Below are positions 1-12,600 of a stretch of 64,000 bases of DNA, piece after piece (positions within the stretch are counted from its first letter, which is position 1; every line of letters begins with the position of its first letter). The translations under genes were made by a program, and so were the position numbers. Below the pieces are notes generated by a model. That model was not told the origin of the DNA. It saw nothing but the letters and a program-made list of their open reading frames with translations, and did not search any database. This DNA comes from Auricularia sp. M13 (lineage: Eukaryota; Basidiomycota; Agaricomycetes; Auriculariales; Auriculariaceae), in assembly GCA_037042915.1 (NCBI GenBank), contig CM073195.1, forward strand, positions 2,976,001-3,040,000. The letters are read 5' to 3'.

Positions 1-532
1 CAGTGTTGCCCGACAGCCGCGTATCGGAGTGCGGCCCGTGGCACACTTCGCCAACCAGTTCGAGTGACGGGACTCGATGGCTCTGCTGTCTCAGGGTGCG
101 ATGACAGGCACCTAGAAGCAATGCGAGGGTCCCATCCGTACGGGTCAAGTGTTCAGTTGGTGAAATGCACAGACGCCCCGAATCCAAAAGAAAGCCATCC
201 ATGGGACCAGAACAGTCAACTTGCCCAGAGACCGAACTGAGCACATCCAAACGAGGCCTACGCAAGCTATGCAAACTTCTGGACCAGCATCCTCAACTGA
301 GTTGATGGAACGGCGCAACTGAATGGAGGCAGTACTGGGGCCCGATGAGACCGCTGATCAGGAACTCCCGTCGACAGGTCGGCAGTGTACACGCTCGTCG
401 CTCGAGGCACACAGCAAAACATACAGAATCCGTCCATTGTGCCATGTGCAAATACGTAGATGTGATAAATAATACAGTGCGCGCTGCGTTGTCCGTGTGA
501 GTGAGAGTGTAGCAGCATCACGCGAAGACTCG

Positions 533-1071
533 TCAGGCGGCAGGCTGGAGAACGAGGTCGTGCGGGGAGCTCGCGTGCGTTGCAGGCATCTCGTCGGGCG
601 CGATGGAGGTGGCGCGGAGCAGGCGGTCGAGCGCGCTGTCGATGCTGTCTGCGAACGGCGCGCCGTGCGAGCCGAGGGCGTCGTGCACCGCGACGGTCAT
701 ATCCTGTGCGGCACACGCGAACTAAGCAAGGACAAGCCTGGTCAAAGCGCTAACCTGTACGTACATCTATGAACGAGGTCAGAGCGCCAGTAAGACCCTG
801 CGCGTCGTTGACGATATCCGAAGCGGCCTGTTCGAGGACCGTAACGAGCGCTGCGGCCGTGGGCAGCTGGGCGGACGGGTTGTCTAGAGAATGATAGGCA
901 ACGCGACTCAGCCTTGCGGGCAAGCAGCTCACCAGATCGCAGGGCAGGCAAAAGCGAGGCGATCTCGCGCTCCAGAGTCGCGAGTGTGGCCTGCGCGCCA
1001 AGTGGCGTAGGCGCGGCCACGGCGGCGCCAACGAGGACGGCGACGGAAAGGACAGACGACAAAAAGCGCAT
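533..1071 (-). CDS. Small secreted protein, function unknown
   Basis: Three exons (1071-933, 883-765, 703-533) with introns of 49 and 61 bp at GT-AG sites keep one frame. The product begins MRFLSSVLSVAVLVGAAVAA, a typical cleavable signal peptide. The mature part is about 115 residues, mostly helical in character, with no cysteines. It contains repeated A/L/D-rich helices (QLPTAAALVTVLEQAASDIV around the middle) and ends in a short polar tail. Size and helix pattern resemble the hydrophobic-surface-binding (HsbA-like) secreted proteins of fungi, but no diagnostic motif was recognised, so that is only a suggestion. The start is the first ATG before the hydrophobic segment. Confidence 0.65.
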
Positions 1072-1326
1072 TGTGAGTGGGAAAGAAGAGGTCCTGACAG
1101 AAGAAGACAACAAGAAGAGGGCGCTGGGTGGCGCTGAGAAGAGGATCTGCAAACAAAAGGTGGGGCCGCGAAAGAAGAAGGCAACAAGACAACAGCGGAG
1201 TCCGATTTGCGCGACAACGACCAAGCGCTCAGGGCCTCGGGCAGGATAATTTTGGAGGGAAGCATGCATTTGTAGCAAGAATAGAAAATGTGCAATATCC
1301 TAAGTCTAATGTTCAAGCTAATTACT

Positions 1327-2632
1327 CTATACAAGCCACTGATCCTTCCAAATTCCTCGCACAAAGCTGAATCCGACCACCTTTTCGGAGGGGGCCCAAA
1401 GGCCACGGCGCACCCACACATCACTCCAGTACCGTCCCGTGAAGAGCAGACATCCCCACGCCCAGAAGCACGTGGGTACAGTCTGCCAACGCGCAGGCAG
1501 GAGACGTCGCGAAAGCGGTGCGATGGCCAGCCACTCGATGACGAGGCAGAGTGGTTGAAGGAGGAAGAATTTGAGGATGGATCTATCCCACAAATATGGG
1601 TGTGCGAAGTCCTCGTTGGTTTCTAGACGATGCATGAGCAAGACATGCAATCCGGCAGACAACCAGAAGATGGTCAGCATGCGGGCGACGCGGCGCGCTC
1701 CGCGTCCAGCGTTCTCGGGAAATATCCACAGGACGAGGAGCGAGAGTCTGTCGAACGAGCGCCGGAATATGGAGTGCCACCTGTTGGTCCACAGGTCTGC
1801 TAGCGATGTCGAGGAAAATGGCGAATTGAACATCGGCGGCCAGCCTTCGACCGGCGCGCCGCATGCGACGCAAAGGGCGGAGACGAGGCTGAACTCTACC
1901 ACGATGGCGGTTATCGTTCCCACGCACACCGAAAAGGTAAATGGCATCTGTTCGTACCAGGGCAGCGAGGTAACGGGGTGCATGAGCCGCGTGTCCCAGG
2001 GCCGCGACTTGTTGAGCGTATCGAAGGCGTCGATGACAAAGTACTGCAGCACGAAGCTCGCCAGCATTTGGCGTACGTAGCGCCAGCGCGAGCGGTCCAT
2101 GGCTTGCTGCTGCTTCAGTGTCGTGGGCGCTATCCAGTCCCAGTTCGTGTCGGGAAGCCAAGACGTGCCGCGGAGAGATGTCGATAGGTCTACAGCGTAG
2201 ACCGCGCGCCACAGTAGGCTCGTTGGCATGGGTATCTCCTTTCCTGAACGAATTGAGACCCAGCGCGGAGGAGCACTGTCTCGCAATCCGACCAGGGCGC
2301 ATTGGACTGTTTGCATGATTCCGTACAAGCCAACCTGCGCCACCGGGAGTTAGTTTCTCGTGGATGCAAACGTCAAAAGCACGTACCACGCACATGCCCA
2401 CGTTCGTCAGTCTTCCAGGCGCAGAGTAGTCGCCATACGCAAAATCGTAGAAGAAGTACAGCGCCGGCGGGGCTAGCAGCAGACGAATGAGACGACCGCT
2501 GGTGGCGGTCGCTGAAGACAGCGTCCAGGTTGCATTGGCAAGGCAAAGGAGGGCGATGGCAATGACGACGGACGGAAACGAGGCCACTGGGATGCGAAGG
2601 CCGCCAATAAAATCTGCTGGCTGGATCGCCAT
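1327..2632 (-). CDS. Wax-synthase-like membrane-bound O-acyltransferase (MBOAT)
   Basis: Two exons (2632-2387 and 2334-1327) are joined by a 52-bp intron with a CTAAC branch site. The protein of about 417 residues has several hydrophobic segments, the first beginning RIPVASFPSVVIAIALL. Near residue 280 it carries SLADLWTNRWHSIFRRSF, which matches the D-x-W-x-x-R-W-H motif of wax synthase-domain acyltransferases. A histidine in a hydrophobic stretch (WLSAGLHVLLMH) follows, as expected for the catalytic His of MBOATs. Such proteins transfer acyl groups in the ER membrane; in basidiomycetes related genes sometimes act in terpenoid or lipid modification. The substrate cannot be told from sequence, and no terpene synthase lies nearby. 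Its promoter and first exon are partly duplicated at 28.5 kb. Confidence 0.85.
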
Positions 2633-2860
2633 GAAGAACGTGTCCAAGGCCAAGGCTGTGAGTAGTGCAGCTCGCCGCCCGCCCTGAGCTATACTAGCGC
2701 AAACAGTGGCCCGGGCTCAGTCGCGTAAACGCCGTGCGTCGTGCATTCTGACAGTCTCTTCTGAGGTTCGCGGCGAGGGGCGGCGGAGGTAGCGGGAACT
2801 GCCGCAGTCTAAACGCTGCAGGGCTGCTGGTCCTGTGCCCAGATGCTCTGGAAAAGGCAA
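2537..2860 (-). repeat. Source copy of circularly permuted inverted duplication (order X-Y)
   Basis: Read on the minus strand, this stretch has block X (2860 to about 2801, starting TTGCCTTTTCCAGAG and ending GACTGCGGCAG) followed by block Y (about 2800 to 2537, starting TTCCCGCTACC and ending CTTTGCCTTGCC). Y contains the wax-synthase promoter and the start of its exon 1. Both blocks recur at 28481-28812 on the plus strand, but there Y precedes X. By eye about five base differences separate the copies. Confidence 0.9.
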
Positions 2861-3225
2861 CACCGGCGGCCGCACTCGCACCTGGGAATGAAAAGGGAAG
2901 ACACTGTCCCACCACCGGAGAGTCTAGACAACACAGACCCTTCCCTTCCTCCGGCGCCGAGCATCGAACGGAACGACGAAGGTTCGACGCTCAACCAAGC
3001 TATTCTCAGTCTGAAACCGAGGTGGTGAACGTGGAACCTACAGTATAGTAACAGTAACACAGCGACAGGCTTTGCTTGCAGTTGCAATTGCAGTAGCAGT
3101 TGTACATTTGCACAGTACAGCAGTGAAAGACTCGGTTCTCGCCACCAAGAGCGACTCGTACTCGGACAGCATTGTATCTGCAAGTTGCCACCCAGTGTTA
3201 CCAGCCTCCTCGACTGAGGTCCCAG
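2861..3225. other. Intergenic, no gene seen
   Basis: This stretch separates the wax-synthase upstream region from the PP2C stop codon. It holds a CAGTTGCA/TTGCAGT-rich low-complexity patch around 3060-3115. No coding frame with splice support was found. Confidence 0.6.
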
Positions 3226-5030
3226 TCAAGAAATCATGCTGGACGAGACGATCTGCGGCGGCGCCCTGAGGAGTATGCCCGCGCCGCTCGGCGCGCGACC
3301 CGTCTTGACGTCCTCCCAGTGCACCTTGGCCTCGGCGAGCGCCTCGGGCGCAAAGAACGTCGGGAGGTCCTCCGGCGTCGGGTGCCCGTCCTGCGCGTCC
3401 ACACGCTTCTTAATCTCCGCCGCCCAGCTCTCGTACGACCGTCCGTGCAAGAGCGCAATCACGATTACCGTCCTAGGGAGAGACATTAGAGTGACGAGAG
3501 CAGAGGGGAGGGTCGCACGCACATGTTGTCGCACCCAATTCCACCGTATTGCGGCGCAAGACACGCCTCGATCAGGCGTTCGCAGCACTCCTGTAGCGAC
3601 GCGCCAGACGCGACCTGTCTGCGCACGGAATCGATGACCTGCTGACTGGACAGCACGTCCCAAATACCTGCAAGATAGCGGCCGTCAGCGCTGCGATGAG
3701 GTCATCGAGCTACAAGCCGCAACGGTCAGCTAGCCACGATCAGCCAGGTAGAAGCCCGCGAGTCGCTTGTACTGCGGCTTGTAGCTCCAAACAAATTGCA
3801 CTGACCATCGCATGCGAGCACGACGAACTCGTCGTCGTCGGTGACGCGGTGCGATTTGACCTCGGGAAAGGCGGTCACGATCTGATCCACCGGCGACAGG
3901 TCGCGGCGCTGCTTGTAGAAGAAATCGCCCATCGCGCGGGCAGGCGCTACCCAGAGTTGTGAGACATTCTTGCAATAAAGAGGACGATTGCGAACGTACC
4001 CAAGAGACCTACCGAGAAAGGTCAGCTTGACAGCAGAGGGAGGAACGCGTCGGGTACACACCGTTTACTCTGTTGTCCTCGGTGACGAAGCCGCCCGCGT
4101 TTATAATGCGGGCTTTCTCCGCTGCAAAAACGCGTCATGGGCTTCTGAACGCGTCGTCAAAAAGCTCAGCATACCCTCCAAGTCCGGTCTATGGTCGATG
4201 CTGAGCGGTTCGGCGCGTCCCTTCGCGCTGAGCACGCATCGACTGTCGCCCGCATTCGCCTAATCGGACGCGGCAATAAAGAAGGGGAAAGAAAAGAGTC
4301 CTTGCATCAATGATTCAAGCCGCGCGCCACCGAGGGACGGGGAGGCCCGTACCACATGCAGCTCGTTGTCCGTCGTGTATAATATCGCAATGGCCGTCGC
4401 ACCGCCCGAGTCCTGTCCCAGATTATTCGCTGTCATGACGCGGTCAGAGGTGACTAGCGCCGACGTCTAGGCCCGAGTATGACGCACCGCGGATGTCGGC
4501 GTCGGTGTCGAGGAAGGCGACCTCGAGTGCGCGCGCGTATTCCTTGCGCTTGTACGAGTCGTATTCTTTCAGTTTCCGCCAGACATGCTCGGCGGCGAAG
4601 GACGAGATCGTGCCCTCGTCTGCTCGCGTGCTCAGCACCACCAGGAAATGCGCCAGGCGGCATACACACCGGCATGGCCGTCGAACACGCCAAAGAACGT
4701 GTTCTCGTCGCCCTCGCCCATGCGGAGCACGGTCACGTGCGCGTCCTCCATTCCTGCGGTCGCTCGCCAGTCAGCGCGAGGAAAGGGGCCTCGCCAACGC
4801 CCAGCGCTCACCGTCGCGCCAGCCCTGCATGCTGCCGACTGCATAGGCCACGCGTTTGTTCTGGCCCGTGTCGCAGCGTTTCTCGGTCTCTGAGACCTGC
4901 GCTGAGCTGCGCCACACTTGCACCATTACGGGCTCACGCTACCTGGTGCTGACGGTGCTTGGCCCTGCGCAAGTCGCTCGTCAGCGGCTTATACGACGGC
5001 GGACTGGGAGCAGCAGCGCAGGCTCACCAT
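3226..5030 (-). CDS. Protein phosphatase 2C (PPM family, Ptc2/Ptc3-like)
   Basis: This is a multi-exon Ser/Thr phosphatase that depends on Mn/Mg. Motifs appear in the canonical order: [27 protein letters not shown] (metal Asp), [62 protein letters not shown] (split by an intron) and GIGCDNMTVIVIAL. All metal-ligand Asp positions are therefore present. The inferred N-terminus is [10 protein letters not shown]; Gly2 makes N-myristoylation possible. The start Met is alone in its exon (ATG followed directly by GTGAGC), and a 27-nt exon (4964-4938) follows. The C-terminal extension after the core ends at 3226. The short exon around 4030, between DNRVN and ARAMGD, was not resolved. Likely roles are stress or cell-cycle dephosphorylation in nucleus or cytosol, by family. 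Confidence 0.9.
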
Positions 5031-5284
5031 GGCTGGGCGGGGCAAAGTCGGGGGGAAGGGATGGAAGTGGTAAGAGCTCAAGGAGCCTTGACAGCGCACA
5101 CGCGTCATAGCTGCCGGTGGCGCATCATCCTCAACTTCTGCTCCCAGCTCAGCTTGTCTCGCCCGCCCGTCGCTTGCAAGTCCAGAGCATGTACGTGTAA
5201 GATAGAACAGAACAGGCGTGACGGGGTCATTACATGCGAGATGGCGGGGCTACGGACAGACAGGTCCTTTCTCAGACTCAGAGC

Positions 5285-7152
5285 TCAGACATCAATTAGG
5301 TTCTCCTCCTTGGCCGTGTTCTCCGTCGTCGTCGCCGTCTTCGTCCGCGTCGGCTTGCGCTGGTAGAACTCGGCGATGATCTTGGGGCTGATGCGGTTGA
5401 GCTGCTCCTTGGGGAAGATACGCAGCAGGCTCCATGCGAGGTCGAGCGACTCGAAGATCGTGCGGTTCTCGTACGGGCCCTGGCCCACGAACTCCTTCTC
5501 GAACCGCTCCAGGAACTCGAGCGCGAGCTTGTCCTCGGGCGACAACGCCTCCTCGCCCACCACGGCCTTCATTGACGCCGCGTCGCGCCCGATCGCGTAC
5601 TTGGCGTACAGCTGGTTCGACACGTCGCCGTGGTCCTTGCGCGTCAGCTTCTCGCCGATCGCGCTCTTCATCAGCCGCGAGAGCGAGGGCAGCACGTTAA
5701 TGGGCGGGTAAATCTGCCTGTTGTGCAGCTGTCGGTCGACGGTAATCTGGCCCTCCGTAATGTACCCCGTCAAGTCCGGAATGGGATGCGTGATGTCTGC
5801 CACTGAATTAGCCAAATCGACAGCAAAAGGCGGCAGACATGCGCGCTCACCATCGTTGGGCATGGTCAGGATGGGAATCTGCGTGATGGACCCGTTGCGG
5901 CCCTCCACACGCCCAGCGCGCTCGTAGATGGTCGACAAGTCCGTGTACATGTAACCGGGGTACCCACGCCGGCCGGGCACCTCCTCGCGCGCGGCCGACA
6001 CCTCGCGCAGCGCGTCGGCGTACGAGGACATGTCCGTCATGATGACCAGGACGTGCTTCTCGAGCTGGTACGCGTAGTACTCGGCCGTCGTGAGCGCGAG
6101 ACGCGGCGTGATGATGCGCTCGATGGTCGGGTCGCTCGCCAAGTTGATGAAGAGCGTGACGCGGTCCAAGCTGCCGTTCTCCTCGAAATCGCGCGTGAAG
6201 AAGCCGGCCGTCTCGCGGTTGACACCCATTGCGGCGAAGACGATGGAGAAGTTGTCCTCGTGCCCGTCGTGCACGCCCTTGGTGGGCCCCTTGACCAGAC
6301 CTGCCTGTCTGCAGATTTGTGCTGCAATCTGGATCGCAAATAAGTTGCTGAGGAGTCTCTGGAGTTCATGAAACACATACTTCGTTGTGCGGCAGACCCG
6401 CCGCCGAGAAAATAGGGATCTTCTGGCCACGGGCAATGGAGTTCATGGCGTCGATGGTCGAGATACCAGTCTGAATCATTTCCTCGGGGTAGATGCGCGA
6501 GTACGGGTTGATCGGCGAGCCTTAATTCGTTCATGAGCACTCGTCGGTGCTAGCGCTAGCCGCCAGGACACACCGTTGATGTCGAGGTAGTCCTCAGCAA
6601 AGACCTTGGGGCCCTGGTCAATGGGGTTACCGGAGCCGTTGAAGATGCGGCCCAGCATGTCCTCCGCGACGGGCAGCTTCATGCTGCTGCCGGTGAACTC
6701 AACGTGGGTCGCCTTGACGTCGACGCCGGTCGTGCCCTCGAAGACCTGCACGATGGCCTTCTTGCCCGACACCTCCAGCACCTGCCCGCTGCGCTTCTCG
6801 CCGTCGGGCAGCGTCAGCTGTACAATCTCGTTGTACGACGCGAACTACGGCCCAAGTCGTCAGCCCGAGTCGCGGCGGTGTCCAGCAGCTATACCTTGAC
6901 ATTATCAAGCACGACGAGCGGGCTGAAGCGCAGTTAGAAAGAGCCCTATGCCAACGTAGTTTTAGAACTGACCCGTTCACAGCAGATACTGTTCTATAGT
7001 CTGCAATCGCGTCAGTGGCTGTATGACGACGGGGACCCGTAACGAGAGCAGCAGCGCTCACCGATCCGGGGCTTGACTTTGTACTGCTGCGTTACGGCCG
7101 CAGCATTAATGGCTGCAAGCTCGGCGTCGCTGATGCGTGGGCTTCCAGGCAT
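5285..7152 (-). CDS. VMA2: V-type proton ATPase subunit B (V1 sector)
   Basis: This encodes the non-catalytic nucleotide-binding subunit of the V1 ring, which pairs with subunit A to drive acidification of vacuoles and endosomes. The N-terminus [20 protein letters not shown] is the family start. Next come [86 protein letters not shown] and [17 protein letters not shown], then the tail ENLIDV. Introns interrupt it near 7060-6840, 6580-6520, 6390-6300 and 5850-5800. The sequence looks intact at about 510 residues, the family's usual length. The 5' flank faces the 3' end of an F-box gene in the same orientation. Confidence 0.97.
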
Positions 7153-7261
7153 GACGGCGCGCGGTAGGAGATACTGAAAACGGAGAAGCGGTACGGATAT
7201 GTTTACTTCCGGCGTCGGCACTTCGAGTACAAGTGGAATGTGTCGAAGTTGGCATTGATTC

Positions 7262-9480
7262 GTTGTAGGCCCGTGTATACTCCTAATGTTACAGAAATAA
7301 GGCGAAAGCAGCACATACAGCAAATAAAGCATATGGATGTCGACAGAAATGAAAGCAGCAGGATCGGAAAGTGTAGACAGCATCGTAAGCTTGAAACCAG
7401 CGCGATAGGCGAAAGCGTGAACACGAATGGGATCATGAGGATGGCGAACAGATAGGAGGCAAAGAACAATCAAGGGGACAGGTGGCTAAGAGTTCGTGGA
7501 GGAGAATGTGGGTGGGAAATAGACGCGTGTAGAGGAGAAAGGAACAGGGATCCATCATATATACCACAGAGATACCAAAGTCAGTGTAGAGATGTCGTAA
7601 GCAGGGTCGTTCGTGAATGGATGCCAGATGGCGGATTGGAGCGAAGGCGCAGGTCGCACGTCGTGATCGTAAGGCAGCTCAGGCGACGAGCCATGTGGCT
7701 CAGTAGAGGTCGTGGTCCTCGACGAACCGGGCCCGCCAGACACCGTCATCGTAGTTCTCCCAGATCGCAAACTCGCCGAGGCGGAAACGAACGAATTCAG
7801 GGCAGAAGAGCGACCACTCCGCCAGAGATTCGTGCACCCAGCACTCATACTGGCGGAGGGAATCTGCGGCGGGGACTTCGTGTTGTGTAAATGAACCAAG
7901 GACGAACGTCTGCAGCTTCGGCATTGCGGTACCGTGCCGACGATAAAGGCTGTTAAACTGCCAGGGCTATAACGAGGAGTAAATGAGATGTGCCGAGAAT
8001 AGTCTGAGAGGAGTGGATGTGGCGAGACGTACGCAGGTGCAGTGCATATCTGGGATTTTGATCTCGAGGATCTCCACATTGCCAATAACCGGGCTGATGA
8101 GGTCCAGCAATTCCAACGGCTCCATGTCCTCGTAGCTCGCCATGTACGTGAAGATGGGCGGGAGCGCGAGCTGGCGCTTCTCCATCCAATTCACCAGCGA
8201 GCCCATCTCGCGCTTAGCACGCGCTGGGCTGCGCTGATCGTACGGGTAGACCTCCAGGGTGGTTAGAAGCTTGTTCCTCAGCACGCTTCGAGCGCAACCT
8301 GTTGCGCAATAGAAACTATGCAGGAGTGGACAGCATTCATCCAGCGAGTCCAGCACTTTAACCCACGGCGAGACGCGCAGCCGCAGTGCGCGCGGACAGA
8401 GCCGCATGAGCCGGTTCATCCAATTGAGCATCTCCTCGCGAGTGTAGTTGCCCGAGTTGCAAGTTTCGTAGATAGAGAACGAGCGCGTGTCATTCGTCAG
8501 GCACAAGTCGACGAACGGGAGCATGACGCCGTGCCGCTCGGCGTACTCGACGATGTGCTGCATGAGCTCGGTGCTGTTCGTATTGAACGTCCTGACACGC
8601 CGCACGTCGACTAGAGGGAAGCAGCGCAGAGTGCTCTCCCAGTTTAGATCCCGAATCGACAGCTACAGAGGATCGAATTAGCCTGCAGTTCGAGCACAGT
8701 AGACAAAGGCATACCTTCGAAGGCGATAACAGTGGAACAGCATCCACGTCCACGTAGTCCACATTGATAGAGCAGTTATGCAGGTGCAGAATGTCCAAAT
8801 TATCAAGACTCCGAATCATGTAGTACGCGAAGTTGTCCAAGCGCGCCTCGTGAATGCGGAGTGAATGAAGGCGAGTCATGTCAGGCAGCATCCTCATCAC
8901 CTCGTCGATGAGGAAATGATGATATGTATGATGTCCGTACGGATCGTGCGCCGGGCAGGCCCACTCGGTGAGCGAGAGTTCGGAAACCGCACGGCGGAGA
9001 TGGACATTATGGAGCAACTTGGCCGCGCGGGTGATCGTCAGCTGCTTGTCCCACATCATTTCCTGGTCGATGCGTATGTGGATGTGCGGGCCTTGAAGCT
9101 CAAGCCTTCTGTACAAAAATATTTCGAAAAGTTGGAACAGGTGGCTGCAGGTCGACATGACCGCGACCAAGGTCTTGTAACCCAGTTGTTCATCATCTCG
9201 CAGATGATCCACGACGCACTCCCAGACATCGAACGGCAGCTTGGTCACAGGGGGGGTTCGCGGGGGCTTGACCACAGTATACGAGGGCTTCAAGACGGCA
9301 CAGTCAGACTTCTCGGCCGAGTGGGGAAGAGCTACGGTAGCAACCATGGCGCGGAGGAGGATCGGAAGATATCGGAGGAGAGGCGGGCGCGCAGAGGGGC
9401 TAGCAGGCTCCTGAGCGAGAGGGGGCGAGGACAAGAAAGCAAGTCGGGGTTCGGAACCAGTCCGGAACCTTCCTATCCAT
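7262..9480. repeat. Segment shared with 34128-35165 (F-box gene duplication, complete copy)
   Basis: From the shared string GTGTATA(C/G)TCCTAATGTTACA near 7267 through the F-box gene and its 5' leader (GGGGCTAGCAGGCTCCTGAGCG near 9400), the sequence matches 34128-35165 in the same orientation with many substitutions. The second copy has an internal deletion of about 1.2 kb. The shared region extends about 430 bp past the F-box stop codon. Confidence 0.8.
7700..9347 (-). CDS. F-box-like protein with divergent LRR region
   Basis: The inferred protein starts MVATVALPHSAEKSD. Near residue 35 it has an F-box-like segment (TKLPFDVWECVVDHL ... GYKTLVAVMSTCSHLF) of the kind common in Agaricomycete F-box families. 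The rest contains irregular LRR-like units (LHSLRIHEARLDNFAYYMI, LDILHLHNCSINVDYVDV) and ends with ARFVEDHDLY. Introns lie at about 8714-8662 and 8035-7930. F-box proteins recruit substrates to SCF ubiquitin ligases; the substrate is unknown. The family is large and turns over quickly in mushrooms, and a decayed paralogue is present at 34.1-35.2 kb. Confidence 0.8.
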
Positions 9481-9675
9481 CTCACGGAAGCAGCCGCGCA
9501 AACCGCGCACCTCGCGTCTCTGAAGTTTCTTCCATCCAAAGCACATGTGTCATCGTTATTTACATTCTCAGAACTTCAACAGTAGGTCTACCACCTGATT
9601 CACCTCCGAGGATACGTCGGCCGTCCTAAAATGTGGTCCAAGTCATCAACGAGCCCAGAGGATAAGCACGTACAC
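9348..9675. other. Intergenic, F-box leader and TBCD 3' end
   Basis: Short spacer between two minus-strand genes. The part up to about 9480 is shared with the duplicated F-box leader. No other feature is seen. Confidence 0.6.
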
Positions 9676-12600
9676 TTACCACTCCGTCTCGAGTAATAGA
9701 TCTTCAACTTCGGGCACTTCAATGTCGCTCGTCTGCGTCACCAAATACAGCGTTTCAGCAGTCTCAGCCCGAATCTTGTAATGACACATTAGTGGACTTC
9801 TTGGCTAAGGGAGTTACAGCTACCTTTGGGAACCTATGCCCCAGAAAAACTGGTAGCGTCTTGACAGCGGCCTGTGACACCGAGCGCACAGGCACAAGCG
9901 CAGTAGTTCTGCAAGAGTTTTAGTGATCGTACGTTGCAAAAGCAACTCAGACGCACAGCTTCATCGCAGCAAGGATGCGCTGAACATTCTTGAACTTGTC
10001 CGCATTCTTCGCCGCAAGCTGTTGGACGGCTGAAAGACTGCAACGCGTCAAGGTGATGCAATGTGATGGAGGGGCTTGATACTAACACTTGCTTTCCTTC
10101 CGCAGATGCTTCCAGTTGGCTAACCGCATTCGACTCGAGCAAGACACTCAACGTCTGATACACCGGTATCGCGATATGATTCGAGGGGAAGTTGCGCTTT
10201 CCTATATCCAACACCTCCTGCACAAGGCGAGCAGCGGTAAGGGCAGAGCTGTCATCTGAGGTCGGCGGCAGAGATGCCGCGAAGTCCGCCAGGGCTTTCG
10301 AGGCGGGTCGTTGCTAGTGGCTGAATAAGGTCTCTGGAGTTAAGGCACTGGTCAAGGCATACCGTGCTATCGGTCTTACTCCCAATGCTGAGGACAAAGC
10401 CGTAAGCGAGAGTGGCGCGATACTGCTGAACGGCAAGCAGCCGAACGGCCTTCGGAAAGAGATGCGCCGCGTCTGCCCAGCTCGTTCGTTCTTCGCCCCT
10501 CCTGAGTGAAGGTGAGCAGATGAAATCTCAATCAAATATCAAACGAACTGGAGGAACAAGCTGCGGAAGAGCGCTTCGTCCGCCAGAGACCAACCCTCCG
10601 GATGAGGATGTTCGACCAACGAAATGATCTGTTCACCAGCATGCGCGCGTACATTGTCCAAGCGCTCGACGCCCTGCTTCAGCAAGCCGCCCAGTGCCTC
10701 GTGATACTCGTCTTGCGCCAGATAGTCGGCAAGCTCGATGTGCCCGCCTCCCGCGAGATCGAACAGCAACTTCGACACAGAGACGAGGCCGGATATGCAA
10801 GCGATGCGGATCCAAGACCCAACATCACCACGCTCATCGGACGTGTAATCTTCGAGGCCAGTGATGAGGCTGCGATAGATCTTCCGGACGAGCGGGGCGC
10901 CGCAATCTACGTGCTAATTGAAATCAGTCGGGTTTTCAACGAGATTCTACATACCAGAAGAAATTCGAGGACCCAAAGTAGTGAGAATCGCAGGCAGCGC
11001 TTCGTAAGACTTCTGTCTTGATTCAACAAACTGAGCGAAGGATTTGCTCTACTCATTGTTTAGCCCCGAAGCTGATTGTGGTGAAATAGATATACCTTGG
11101 AGTCGACAGCGTTTAACAGGCATTGTATGACGTCCAAGACGCCATGCTGGTATCGATCGTAGGCAAGCGCGCCCAGGATCCTCGCAACACCTTGTTGTAA
11201 CACTGGAAGGCCGCCAGTAAAGTCGCGGATGAATGTAGAAGCCCACACGATATCAGGATTTTGGAGCTACATAGACAGGCAAGACTCATCTTTTAACGTC
11301 CGCGGAGCAGTCTTTCAGTTCACTGGCTCGACGCATGGCCAATGCGGCGGAGTCTTGAACCGACGCAGTCCTGCTACGCAACGTCTGCTCAATCACGGAC
11401 CTCCATTGCGGCATTGCGTTCGATTTATGGGAAGTTTGTGCTAGATCCAGAGCTTTTGCGGTGATGCTGTTCGATAGCACGAGACAGTAGCCCTCGAGCA
11501 CAAGGTCGTTCTGTCTGGAACGGAACATATGGTCCGGAATTCTTGCCAACGTAGAGTATATCTGTAACATGATGAGAGCACAAACGTTTACTGTAAGGAT
11601 GGACGTACCTCATAAAGCTTATTATCCGCGACATCTTTCGACGTTTCCAGTCCCGCAAACATGGCCGCCAGTTCGGACAGCCCGAGTAAAGCGCCATTGA
11701 CAGTGTAGATATCGTGGGATGTCAGGGACTTTGCCTGTGAGCACGTAAGAGTGGATCATATGGCTGCAAGGCAGTTTAACCCACTAATCGGCCTAAAGCC
11801 TCATTCCCGGCTGTTGTGTGGTCTACAGAGCAGACTGCACGGAGAGATAAAGCGCCCACTTGCCGCATATCTGGATCCCAGTGTCTGAGAACGACGTCGA
11901 TCACATGGTCCAGTAATGCTTGGCGATAGACAGGGAATCTTCAAATTGTGAGTCGAGTAAAGTCCTGGCATCGCATGCGCTTACCTGGCTACATCGGCAG
12001 CAGCAACAGTGAAGGCATTGCGCCGAATGCCCACCGCAAAGAAGTCTATCTTCGCAAGAACAGCAATGCCGTCAGGAAAGAGTCCCTAATTTGTGTCAGT
12101 TCGCGAAGAGATTGAAGCAGAGCTTGGTCTGACCATTCTTCCTACGCTTTCTTGGAAGGCTGCGCTGGCTGCTCTTCGAATGTGAACTTCCCGATCGTAG
12201 ATAGACGTGACTACGAGCTCGCGAGCCAGCTGGTTGGCAAACGGCTTGATCGCATCGACGTCGGGCGAGCGAGCGAGAGACCAGAGGACATATGACGCCG
12301 CGTCGCGAACGCTAGATCCAACAGAGTGGGTACCTTTGCGAATGTCGAAATGCAAGGCCTAGTGATCCGCTCATAAGTCAAACGGCCAATAACGTCTTGG
12401 AGGCGCACCTTAATGACCCATGGGATCATGTCCTTGAGTCGGGAGGGCGGTACCAGGTCGCGACGCGTGAACTCTGCACACGCCAGACATGCCCCATGCC
12501 ATGAATACTCAGCCGACGCGGGTAAATCCAGCATCTCGTCGCTGGACTTCCATGAGTGGTCCGCAAAAATCCCAAGAACCTGCTCAAAAACCTGGTCAGA

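Noticed and set aside
6037-6540. Second minus-strand open frame within the V-ATPase gene
   Set aside because: Ser/Arg-rich out-of-frame shadow of VMA2 exons.
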